Of a stretch of DNA of 15,690 bases, positions 6,362-13,111 are shown piece by piece. The notes under the pieces are model-generated. The model was given only the letters and a program-made list of their open reading frames with translations. It ran no database searches and had not been told where the DNA came from. The stretch comes from JAEUMY01 sp031394355 (GTDB lineage: Bacteria; Pseudomonadota; Gammaproteobacteria; Burkholderiales; Usitatibacteraceae). Position 1 is the stretch's first letter. The number at the start of each line of letters is the position of its first letter. The DNA is taken from NCBI GenBank assembly GCA_031394355.1, contig JANNSU010000030.1:1-15690 (forward strand). The letters are read 5' to 3'. The position numbers were made by a program, and so were the translations under genes.

Positions 6362-7804
6362 ATGGCCAAATCCCTTCAACGCGCCCTTTTCTGGTTCCGC
6401 CGCGATCTTCGCGATCACGACAATGCCGGGCTGTATCACGCCCTCAAAGACGCGAAAGAGGTGTGGTGCGTCTTCGTGTTCGACCGGGAAATTCTCGATC
6501 TGCTGCCTTCAAGACGCGACCGGCGGGTGGAATTCATCTGGCACAGCGTGCAGGAGCTGGATGCAGCGCTCAGAAAGTCTGGCGGCGGCCTCATCGTGCG
6601 GCACGCAAAAGCCCGCGACGCCCTGCCTGCGCTGGCCGCAGAACTGAAGGTGGATGCAGTATTCACCAACCAGGACTATGAGCCGGCAGCGATTGCGCGC
6701 GACGAACAGGTGGCGGATGCGCTGAAGACACTGGGCATCGCTTTCCACAGCTTCAAGGACACGGTCATATTCGAGAAGGACGAGGTGCTCACCCAGGCTG
6801 GGGGCACCTTCAGCGTGTTCACGCCCTACAAGAATGCGTGGCTCAAGAGGCTGGCCGAAGGCGGTGGGCAATTCCAGTCCGCCCATCCGGTTGAGCACTA
6901 CGTGCAAGCGCTCGCCCGACCGCCCGCCGGCAGCCTTCCATCATTGCAGGACATGGGATTCGAGACTGCAGAACTTCGCGATCTCGGCATCACACCCGGC
7001 ATGCGCGGTGCCGAGACCCTGCTCTCGGATTTCCGCAACCGCATGGGTGGCTACAAGGATGCGCGCGACTTTCCGGCTGTGAAGGGCGTGTCCTATCTGT
7101 CGGTCCACAACCGCTTCGGTACTGTCTCCGTGCGCCGACTGGTGCAGGCCGCACAGGCTGCCGGTGCGGGTATCGGTGCGACGACCTGGCTATCGGAGCT
7201 CATCTGGCGCGACTTCTATTTTCAGATTCTCTGGCATCACCCCCACGCCGCCACGCGCGCATTCAAGCCCGCATACGACGCCATCCAGTGGGCAAACGAT
7301 AGCGCACTGTTTGCCGCGTGGTGTGAAGCCCGCACCGGCTATCCGATCATTGATGCCGCCATGCGGCAGATCAATCAGACCGGCTACATGCACAACCGCC
7401 TGCGCATGATCGTGGCGTCGTTCCTCACCAAGGATCTGCACATCGACTGGCGCTGGGGGGAGAAGTACTTTGCCGACCACCTCATCGACTTCGATCTCGC
7501 GGCCAACAATGGCGGCTGGCAGTGGGCCGCATCGTCCGGCTGCGACGCACAACCCTACTTCCGCATCTTCAATCCCATCACGCAATCGGAGCGCTTTGAC
7601 CCGAAGGGCAAGTTCATCCGCCGCTATCTGCCGGAACTGGCCAAGGTGCCGGACAAATTCATCCACGCACCGTGGACGCTGCCTCCACTGGAACAGCAGG
7701 CCGCCGACTGCGTCATCGGCGAGCATTACCCCGGGCCGGTGGTGGACCATGCGACGGCGCGGGCGCAGACCCTCGCGATGTACGGCGTTGTGAAGAAGAC
7801 CTGA
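6362..7804 (+). CDS. phrB: Deoxyribodipyrimidine photolyase (class I CPD photolyase)
   Basis: This 480-residue flavoenzyme uses blue light to split cyclobutane pyrimidine dimers. The N-terminal antenna-binding domain starts ALFWFRRDLRDHDN (residues 8-21); the FAD domain includes GVSYLSVHNRFGTVSVR (242-258), ELIWRDFY (279-286), GYPIIDAAMRQINQTGYMHN (326-345) and DLAANNGGWQWAASSGCDAQ (378-397), ending in the family block PYFRIFNPITQSERFDPKG (398-416). The tryptophans matching E. coli W277, W306, W359 and W382 are present as W282, W310, W363 and W386, and the flavin-contacting Asn of E. coli (N378) as N382, so the enzyme should be active. I chose ATG 6362 because it gives the usual N-terminus; the open frame extends upstream to 6155 but only as the antisense of algH. 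It points away from algH and ends 29 bp from the convergent TonB-family gene. Confidence 0.96.
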   Translation: MAKSLQRALFWFRRDLRDHDNAGLYHALKDAKEVWCVFVFDREILDLLPSRRDRRVEFIWHSVQELDAALRKSGGGLIVRHAKARDALPALAAELKVDAVFTNQDYEPAAIARDEQVADALKTLGIAFHSFKDTVIFEKDEVLTQAGGTFSVFTPYKNAWLKRLAEGGGQFQSAHPVEHYVQALARPPAGSLPSLQDMGFETAELRDLGITPGMRGAETLLSDFRNRMGGYKDARDFPAVKGVSYLSVHNRFGTVSVRRLVQAAQAAGAGIGATTWLSELIWRDFYFQILWHHPHAATRAFKPAYDAIQWANDSALFAAWCEARTGYPIIDAAMRQINQTGYMHNRLRMIVASFLTKDLHIDWRWGEKYFADHLIDFDLAANNGGWQWAASSGCDAQPYFRIFNPITQSERFDPKGKFIRRYLPELAKVPDKFIHAPWTLPPLEQQAADCVIGEHYPGPVVDHATARAQTLAMYGVVKKT

Positions 7805-7833
7805 CAGCCCGGGTCAGCAGGTGGCTCCGTGAA

Positions 7834-8793
7834 TCACTCCGTCTGCAGCAGGTCTTCCTTGGTAAACAGCCATGTGCGCGTGATGTAGAGGACATCGGTG
7901 TCCTTGGTCAGGGCAGGCGGAAACGGATCAAAAGGGGCCGACATGCGCACGATACGCATGGCCGCTCGATCAAGAAACTTGTGTCCCGACGACGTATTGA
8001 CTTCAATGCTCTCGATGTCGCCGTTGGCTTTCACCCCGACGGTGAGTCGTAGCGTGGCCTGAATGTTGCGCCGACGTGCTTCGTCCGGATAGTTGATGTT
8101 GCCAACACGCTCGACCTTGACGCGCCATCCATCGACATACTGGGCGAATCGCGATTCCATCGTGCGTGCGCCCACGAATGTCTTGCGCGGCCGCTCCTGA
8201 TAGGCCTGATAGTTGCGATCGATCTGGGCCTGCAGCCGTTCGATCTCTTGAGACTTGCGGATGAGTTCCGCCGTGACAGCGGGGTCCGGAACCCCGGATG
8301 GCGAGTTGTTGATCTCCGCCTGGACCACCTTGGCGGTCGATTTGGCCTGGGTCATGAGCTGCTTCAGCTCCTGCTCCATTTGCTTTACGCGATTCTCGGC
8401 CTTGTTCACGTCCTCCGCCGTCTTGCGCTCCTCGGGCAGATTCGGGAACGGCGACTTGGCGCGGCGCTTGTCATCGACATTGCCACCACCATCGAGATTG
8501 GCCTGCGCCAGCGCATCCGCTTTATCCGGGCGCTTGGCCGACTTGCTGTTGACCAGCACGACCTCCAGCACGTTGTGCGGGGCGGCGAGCTTGATTGGCG
8601 TGACCGCGAATCCGAGTCCGACAATCAGCAGCGCGTGAAACGCCACTGACACCAGGAGGGACGACTGCATCGGTATCGGCAGGGACAGCCGGTCGCGAAT
8701 TTTCAAGGCAAAGGGGGGAGGCGGGACGGCCGCGAGAGTGTTGAGTCTCGCGTCGATGGCGGCGGTGATTTGTTGGCCGCGCTGTTTCAACAT
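7834..8793 (-). CDS. TonB-family envelope protein with coiled-coil stalk
   Basis: This 319-residue protein has an N-terminal cytoplasmic stretch, one membrane helix (about residues 44-64, LLVSVAFHALLIVGLGFAV), a charged coiled-coil segment (about 125-198, rich in Glu, Lys and Gln) and a TonB C-terminal domain (about 218-300, with GWRVKVERVGNINYPDEARR and TVGVKANGDIESIEV). TonB proteins pass inner-membrane proton-motive energy to outer-membrane transporters; this one lacks the usual proline-rich spacer and has no exbB/exbD beside it, so it may have a specialised envelope role. It lies 32 bp downstream of the RNase gene, a pairing I recall from other betaproteobacteria. The start at 8791-8793 has a GAGG about 12 bases upstream; an internal ATG (M42) just before the membrane helix is an alternative. 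The TonB C-terminal assignment is strong; the physiological role is not known. Confidence 0.85.
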   Translation of the reverse strand: MLKQRGQQITAAIDARLNTLAAVPPPPFALKIRDRLSLPIPMQSSLLVSVAFHALLIVGLGFAVTPIKLAAPHNVLEVVLVNSKSAKRPDKADALAQANLDGGGNVDDKRRAKSPFPNLPEERKTAEDVNKAENRVKQMEQELKQLMTQAKSTAKVVQAEINNSPSGVPDPAVTAELIRKSQEIERLQAQIDRNYQAYQERPRKTFVGARTMESRFAQYVDGWRVKVERVGNINYPDEARRRNIQATLRLTVGVKANGDIESIEVNTSSGHKFLDRAAMRIVRMSAPFDPFPPALTKDTDVLYITRTWLFTKEDLLQTE

Positions 8794-8825
8794 GAACGGG
8801 GGCGCCTCAGAAGCATGCCGCGATT

Positions 8826-10715
8826 CTAGTTGGATTGCGTTGCATTGTCAGTGACAGTCGGTGCATTGCCCTCGATCGGTCCGCCAAAGCGGAATGTGGC
8901 ATCCGGCGCCCAAAAGTCGATGTCTGTCACCTCAATCCAGACCTGTGCGCCCGAAGGCTGGTCAGCGAGGCCGGGCACGCGCGTGACCAGTGGAAGCTCC
9001 CGGGCTCGCACGAGATCTTCGCGCAGCACGGTGGCGGCGAAGCGGCTTACGCCCTCTTGTGCAAACCAGCGCAGCACCCAGTAGCGCTCCATGCCACGTT
9101 GGAATTCGTTGTAGGCATCATAGGTAAGCTCGAACCGGCGCGCGTGCTCGACAAGCTCGGGCGAACGCTTTGGCCAACGGGGGGCAGTCTGGGTCAGCAG
9201 CGACACCAGCTGGCGCTGGTTGGCGAGATCGACAAAGCGGCGCAACGGCGAGGTGCTCCAGGCGTATTGCGCCACACCCAGGCCTTCGTGCGGCAGGGCC
9301 TCTAGACTCATGCGCGTGCGGCCATTGCCTTGGGAACGATAGATCGCCGCCACCCCATGGTCTAAAAGCAGCTTGCCCCAGGTGCTGTTGGCGAAAATCA
9401 TCCACTCGGATACGGTGAGATCGATGGGATTGCCGCGCTGACGCGTGCCGATGTCCACCCTGTCGTTCTCAACGGTGAAGTTGTAATCCACCTTCCCCGT
9501 GAGATCTTCTGCAGCGCTGCCGCGCAACAGCTTCAGTTGGTTGGCGATGCGCCAGAGCACATGCAGCGCATCACCGAATTCGCCAGGCACTTTCCCTGCT
9601 GCGAGATGATCCGGCGTGAAGCGGGTCGCCAGTTCCTGAATGCGAATATTCGCCGTGATGCGGACACGCTCGATGGCGGAATGGGTGCTGCCTATCGAGA
9701 GATCTGCACCCACGTCCACGTATAGCGAGACCACGGGTACCTCGTGCCCGGCCGCGAGCGTGCCACCCGATACGGCATCCGGTGGCAGCATGGTGATCTT
9801 GTCACCCGGAAAGTAGACCGTGGACAGCCGGGTTGCCGCCAGCCTGTCCAGCGGCGAGTCATGCTCGAACAGCAGCGCAGGAGCGGCGATATGCACGCCA
9901 ACGCGAAATCCGCCTTCAGGCCGCGCAACGACAGAGAACGCGTCGTCAATCTCGGTGGTTTCGTCGTCGTCGATGCTGAATGTCTGCACATCGGCGAAGG
10001 GCCACTGCGACGTGTTGCGAAGCGGCGCGTCGACAGCCGCGTCACGTCCGTCGGGAAAGTATTCGACCAGGAACTTGTTGACGTGATGATCGTGGTGCGA
10101 AGTCAGCGCACCCGTGCCCGCGAGCAATCGCACCGGCGAGAGCCCCGTCTCGGCGCAGGCCTGCTCCAGCGCCTTCATCTCCAGCGTGTTGCGGTCGGGT
10201 TTGTAGAGCAGCATGCGCAGCTGCGACCGCAAAGACTCGGGGCAGGAGCCCGCCTTGAGCTCGGTCACCCACGCTGCGATCTGCTCCGCTTGGCGCTGCT
10301 TCTTTTCGATGCTGGCCAAGGCAGCCTTGAGGTTCTCCTCAGGCGCGGCCTTGTAGCGCCCCTTGCCCTTCTTGTAGAAGTACATGGGGCTGGCGTGGAG
10401 CTTGATGGCCACGCCGGCGGACTCGACTGCATTGGGGACGTGCCCAAAGTAGTCCTTGGCCAGATCGGCAAAGCCGAACTCATCGGCGCCGCACACCTGC
10501 CAGAGAAAATCAGGATCGATCTCGTCGGCGAGCTGTTGGGACTGTGTGCCGAATTCGGCAAGACCGGGCGAGGCGAACCGCAGCAACACGGCACCCGCCT
10601 TGATCTTGCTGCGCTTGCCGGAGGCAGCCTCAACCTGCAGCGATGTGCCGATGTCGGACATCACACTGCCAGTCTTGAAGCCGCCATCTTCTTCGTAGAA
10701 CACAAACTCGGGCAT
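8826..10715 (-). CDS. rnb: RNase II-like 3'-5' exoribonuclease (RNB domain)
   Basis: This 629-residue protein degrades RNA from the 3' end by family analogy. The RNB catalytic motif is FSIDDDETTEIDDAF at 246-260, followed by VGVHIAAP at 272-279 and TSPLRRFVDLANQRQL at 488-503. Aligned with E. coli RNase II, D249, D257 and D258 match three of the four magnesium-binding aspartates, while the position of D207 is a glutamate (E255). The N-terminal 235 residues are a divergent RNA-binding region and only a short S1-like end remains at the C-terminus, as in the shorter RNase II-like branch rather than RNase R. The ATG start at 10713-10715 has no strong Shine-Dalgarno. It is followed after 32 bp by the TonB-family gene and preceded by two small genes of unknown function. 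The exact branch of the family is uncertain, the RNB domain is not. Confidence 0.9.
   Translation of the reverse strand: MPEFVFYEEDGGFKTGSVMSDIGTSLQVEAASGKRSKIKAGAVLLRFASPGLAEFGTQSQQLADEIDPDFLWQVCGADEFGFADLAKDYFGHVPNAVESAGVAIKLHASPMYFYKKGKGRYKAAPEENLKAALASIEKKQRQAEQIAAWVTELKAGSCPESLRSQLRMLLYKPDRNTLEMKALEQACAETGLSPVRLLAGTGALTSHHDHHVNKFLVEYFPDGRDAAVDAPLRNTSQWPFADVQTFSIDDDETTEIDDAFSVVARPEGGFRVGVHIAAPALLFEHDSPLDRLAATRLSTVYFPGDKITMLPPDAVSGGTLAAGHEVPVVSLYVDVGADLSIGSTHSAIERVRITANIRIQELATRFTPDHLAAGKVPGEFGDALHVLWRIANQLKLLRGSAAEDLTGKVDYNFTVENDRVDIGTRQRGNPIDLTVSEWMIFANSTWGKLLLDHGVAAIYRSQGNGRTRMSLEALPHEGLGVAQYAWSTSPLRRFVDLANQRQLVSLLTQTAPRWPKRSPELVEHARRFELTYDAYNEFQRGMERYWVLRWFAQEGVSRFAATVLREDLVRARELPLVTRVPGLADQPSGAQVWIEVTDIDFWAPDATFRFGGPIEGNAPTVTDNATQSN
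9642..9653. repeat. GCGAATATTCGC palindrome, copy 4 (in rnb)
   Basis: Exact 12-bp palindrome inside the RNase gene, read on the minus strand as A355-N356-I357-R358. Confidence 0.9.
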
Positions 10716-10784
10716 GACTGCTCTGCCCGGTTGGGCGCCAAAAAAGTGAGCTGCGATTATAGCCCGCGACTCTGCACAGTCCGA

Positions 10785-11168
10785 TTACATCTCCTCGCGG
10801 CGCTTTTCGTTTTCAAGTGCCTGTCTATCCGTCACGAGGTACAGCCGGGGCACCTCGACCATGCCCTTCTGGAACCAGAGGCCGCGGTTGTAGGCATCAC
10901 AGGTGCAATCGTTCTCCCCGATTCGCGTGTCATAAACAAATAGCTCGCTCGGCGCGAAGCCGTGCAGCTTTCGAATCAGGCGCTTCTGCTCGCGATTGAG
11001 CTTGAGCGTCCTGTCATTAGTCAGCCCAGACTCTTGCGCTTCACTCAGACCGATGACAATTGTCTCGCCGCCAACAAACCGACCATCCTCGCCGATGGGC
11101 ATGCCGTCGGCGATTGCAGAAATCGGCATCAAAATTGAAAGAAGCAGGGCAGCCAGTTGTGTACGCAT
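10785..11168 (-). CDS. Small exported protein of unknown function
   Basis: I do not recognise this 127-residue protein. It starts with a clear signal peptide (MRTQLAALLLSILMPISAIA, probable cleavage before DG), so the mature form of about 107 residues should be periplasmic or secreted. The mature part contains a FVGGETIVIGLSEAQESG segment, a basic stretch (KLNREQKRLIRKLHG, about 56-70), a close cysteine pair CTC near residue 89 followed by AYNRGLWFQKG, and a strongly charged C-terminus. The start at 11166-11168 is well supported by GGGAGG (11174-11179) five bases upstream. The pattern Gly-Leu-Trp-Phe-Gln-Lys-Gly with the neighbouring cysteines might mark a small fold, but no function follows from it. 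It lies between the membrane protein gene and rnb on the same strand. Confidence 0.7.
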   Translation of the reverse strand: MRTQLAALLLSILMPISAIADGMPIGEDGRFVGGETIVIGLSEAQESGLTNDRTLKLNREQKRLIRKLHGFAPSELFVYDTRIGENDCTCDAYNRGLWFQKGMVEVPRLYLVTDRQALENEKRREEM

Positions 11169-11173
11169 GCAAA

Positions 11174-11179
11174 CCTCCC
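11174..11179 (-). promoter_or_regulatory. Strong ribosome binding site deciding the start at 11168
   Basis: GGGAGG on the minus strand lies five bases before the ATG at 11166-11168, one of the best Shine-Dalgarno matches in the window. Confidence 0.7.
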
Positions 11180-11262
11180 GTGTGTGATGACGGGATCAGT
11201 CTGCAGGCGCAGGCGGGCAAAAAGCGTACGGAAAAAAGCGGGAAGGTGGCGAAGAGATGCCG

Positions 11263-11646
11263 CTACTGCGCCGACGCCGTCGTTTTCTCTGGCTGGACAG
11301 CCAGACCTGCAGGCCCCAGCAGCAGTCCCAGGACCAGTACATACCACAGCACCAGGGTGTCGCCGGTGGCGGGCTTTACACCCGTCGCGGAGACAAACAG
11401 CCCCACGGCGGCGATCGTGGCAAGCAGCAGCAAGAGGCCACCGCAGACGCGCGTGATCATGACCACCTGAGTCGTGCGGGCCGGCAGAATGAGGAAGCCG
11501 TACCCGATCAGCGTGAAGCCCGGGAACAAGAGCCAGGTCACCCAACCCAGATTCTGCGAACCCAGCCCGAACGGAGAGCCCGTCAGCAGCAACCCTGACA
11601 GGATTCCCATCACCAGCAGCAAACCACCACAGACCATCATCATCAT
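11263..11646 (-). CDS. Four-helix inner-membrane protein of unknown function
   Basis: I do not recognise this protein of about 125 residues. It is almost entirely hydrophobic with four likely membrane helices at about residues 5-22, 35-56, 62-88 and 97-117, and a short polar C-terminal tail (QPEKTTASAQ). Glycine is frequent in the helices and there are few charges; no catalytic motif is visible. The gene begins with four consecutive ATG codons (11635-11646). The Shine-Dalgarno AAGGAG (11650-11655) lies only three bases from the first ATG, so the second (11641-11643) or third is the better placed start; the frame is unaffected. It follows the yqiA-like gene by 41 bp and precedes the small exported protein by about 94 bp, and is probably cotranscribed. 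Confidence 0.7.
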   Translation of the reverse strand: MMMMVCGGLLLVMGILSGLLLTGSPFGLGSQNLGWVTWLLFPGFTLIGYGFLILPARTTQVVMITRVCGGLLLLLATIAAVGLFVSATGVKPATGDTLVLWYVLVLGLLLGPAGLAVQPEKTTASAQ

Positions 11647-11687
11647 TGTCTCCTTGCAGCAAGCTCGTTCTGCGATCAGCCGATCAG

Positions 11688-12254
11688 TCAGTCACTCAAC
11701 CATTGGACCACGTCAGGCAGCAAACGATCCCAGGATTGAAAACCGTGATCGCCACCGTCGATGACGGTCTGCTGCGCTCCGGCATAGTGAGCCACCGCCT
11801 GCCGGTAGTCCAGCGTCTCGTCGCCTGATTCGACCAACAACCAATATCGACCGACGGACAGCGGTTTCGACGCGACGAGCGTCGACAGCGCTTCGACATG
11901 CTGCGGGGTGAATTCGTAGGTCGCGCCGGTGTAGAGGTTGGTTTGCGGGCCGATATACGGTGCCAGCAGGCGGTCGGCACGCACGGCCGGATTGACCAGC
12001 ACGGCCTTGCATCCATGCTTTTCGGAAAGATGGTTGGCGTAGAAGCCACCCAGCGAACTGCCGATCAGCGCCACGTCGCCAAGACGCGCGATCAATGCCT
12101 CCACATCGGCGATGGCCTCCATCGGTTGATGTGACAGCCTGGGGCAGTAATAGCGCTCGCCTTGGCCTGCGCTGTCCAGGTAGCGCTTCAGCGCCGAGGT
12201 TTTCCTGGAGTCCGGCGAACTGTTGAAACCGTGCAGATAAACGATGGGCCTCAC
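11688..12254 (-). CDS. yqiA: YqiA/UPF0227-type alpha/beta-hydrolase, probable esterase
   Basis: This 188-residue protein is a compact alpha/beta-hydrolase. The N-terminal YLHGFNSSPDS (6-16) is typical of YqiA/YcfP proteins, the nucleophile elbow is GSSLGG (65-70, Ser67), and the other likely triad residues are Asp145 in ESGDETLDY and His170 in GGDHGF. E. coli YqiA has esterase activity on acyl-CoA and short esters; the physiological substrate is unclear. The start is GTG at 12252-12254, which overlaps the stop of the PhzF-family gene as GTGA, indicating translational coupling; there is no nearby ATG in frame that would keep YLHGF. A yqiA-like gene downstream of mpl is familiar from other betaproteobacteria. 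Family assignment is firm, specific function is not. Confidence 0.87.
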   Translation of the reverse strand: MRPIVYLHGFNSSPDSRKTSALKRYLDSAGQGERYYCPRLSHQPMEAIADVEALIARLGDVALIGSSLGGFYANHLSEKHGCKAVLVNPAVRADRLLAPYIGPQTNLYTGATYEFTPQHVEALSTLVASKPLSVGRYWLLVESGDETLDYRQAVAHYAGAQQTVIDGGDHGFQSWDRLLPDVVQWLSD

Positions 12255-13111
12255 AGATGAATGACACCCTCGCCCAACTCGATGACGGCCCCACCGACGA
12301 ACACGCTCTGGCTGGCATTTACCCGCAAGAAGAGCGTGGAGGGCCGTCCGACCTGATCGCCCTGCAGGATTGTCCGACTGAGCGGCCCGCGCTGCATGGC
12401 AACCATCCAGCCACCCAGGTTGGCGCAGGCGGAACCCGTGGCCGGATCCTCCAGAATGGCGGGCGCCTTGGGGAAGTAGAAACGGGAAACGATGGTCTCA
12501 TCATCATGCTCGGCAAACACATAAGCCATGCTCTGGCCATCCTCGCTCTTCAATCTCCAGAAGGGGTCAGACCTTGGTTTCACGGCACGCACGAAGTCCG
12601 TAGAGGTAAGCGGAATGACAAGTTGCTCCTTGCCCGCATTGACCCAGAGTGGACTCTTGCCGATGGCAGCCACAGGCAGCCCCAACATGTCGGCCAGGAA
12701 CTCATTGGACTCGCTCACCTCGCGCCAGCGCGGAGGAATGGCAGAGAGCTCCCATCGCGGACCTTCGATGGCAGCCGCATACCTGACCGGTATGACACCT
12801 GCTTTCATCTCGAGATTCAGTTTTCCTTCTGCGGATTGCAGCGCATTGACGACATGTGCTGTGCCGAGCGTCGGGTGGCCCGCGAACGGCATCTCATAGG
12901 CGGGCGTGAATATTCGCACCCTTGCATGGGCTGCGACACCGGGTGAAGGCGGCAGGATGAACGTGGTCTCGGATAGATTGAACTGCAGCGCCAATGCCTG
13001 CATTTCTTCGTCCGACAGCCCTTCTCCGTTTTCGAACACGCAAAGCGGATTGCCGGTCAGCGTGCCGCCACGGGTGAACACATTGACGATGCGGTAGCGA
13101 AATTCTCTCAT
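12251..13111 (-). CDS. PhzF-family epimerase/isomerase
   Basis: This 286-residue protein has the two-lobed PhzF fold signature: FRYRIVNVFTRGGTLTGNPL at 4-23, the catalytic-glutamate motif NLSETTF (Glu48), PFAGHPTLGTAH (75-86) and EDPATGSACANLGGW (221-235). PhzF of Pseudomonas isomerises a phenazine precursor, but most family members sit outside phenazine clusters and act on unknown small molecules; no phenazine genes are nearby, so no substrate should be assumed. Its ATG overlaps the mpl stop (ATGA, 13108-13111), and its stop overlaps the yqiA GTG, placing it inside a tightly coupled mpl-phzF-yqiA unit. A one-mismatch copy of the GCGAATATTCGC palindrome lies at 12906-12917. The usual length of the family is about 260-300 residues, so this one is complete. 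Confidence 0.92.
   Translation of the reverse strand: MREFRYRIVNVFTRGGTLTGNPLCVFENGEGLSDEEMQALALQFNLSETTFILPPSPGVAAHARVRIFTPAYEMPFAGHPTLGTAHVVNALQSAEGKLNLEMKAGVIPVRYAAAIEGPRWELSAIPPRWREVSESNEFLADMLGLPVAAIGKSPLWVNAGKEQLVIPLTSTDFVRAVKPRSDPFWRLKSEDGQSMAYVFAEHDDETIVSRFYFPKAPAILEDPATGSACANLGGWMVAMQRGPLSRTILQGDQVGRPSTLFLRVNASQSVFVGGAVIELGEGVIHL
12906..12917. repeat. GCGAATATTCGC palindrome, variant copy 5 (one mismatch)
   Basis: GTGAATATTCGC differs from the consensus at one base, which breaks the palindrome at one arm. It lies in the PhzF-family gene and is read as Arg-Ile-Phe, a different frame from copies 1, 3 and 4. Confidence 0.7.

Noticed and set aside
6322..6369. 16-residue N-terminal extension of AlgH
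   Set aside because: It is basic, unlike family members, and would overlap the divergent photolyase start; a purine-rich ribosome site precedes the ATG at 6321.
7805..7833. Bidirectional terminator between phrB and the TonB-family gene
   Set aside because: The 29-bp gap has no clear GC stem followed by a T run on either strand.
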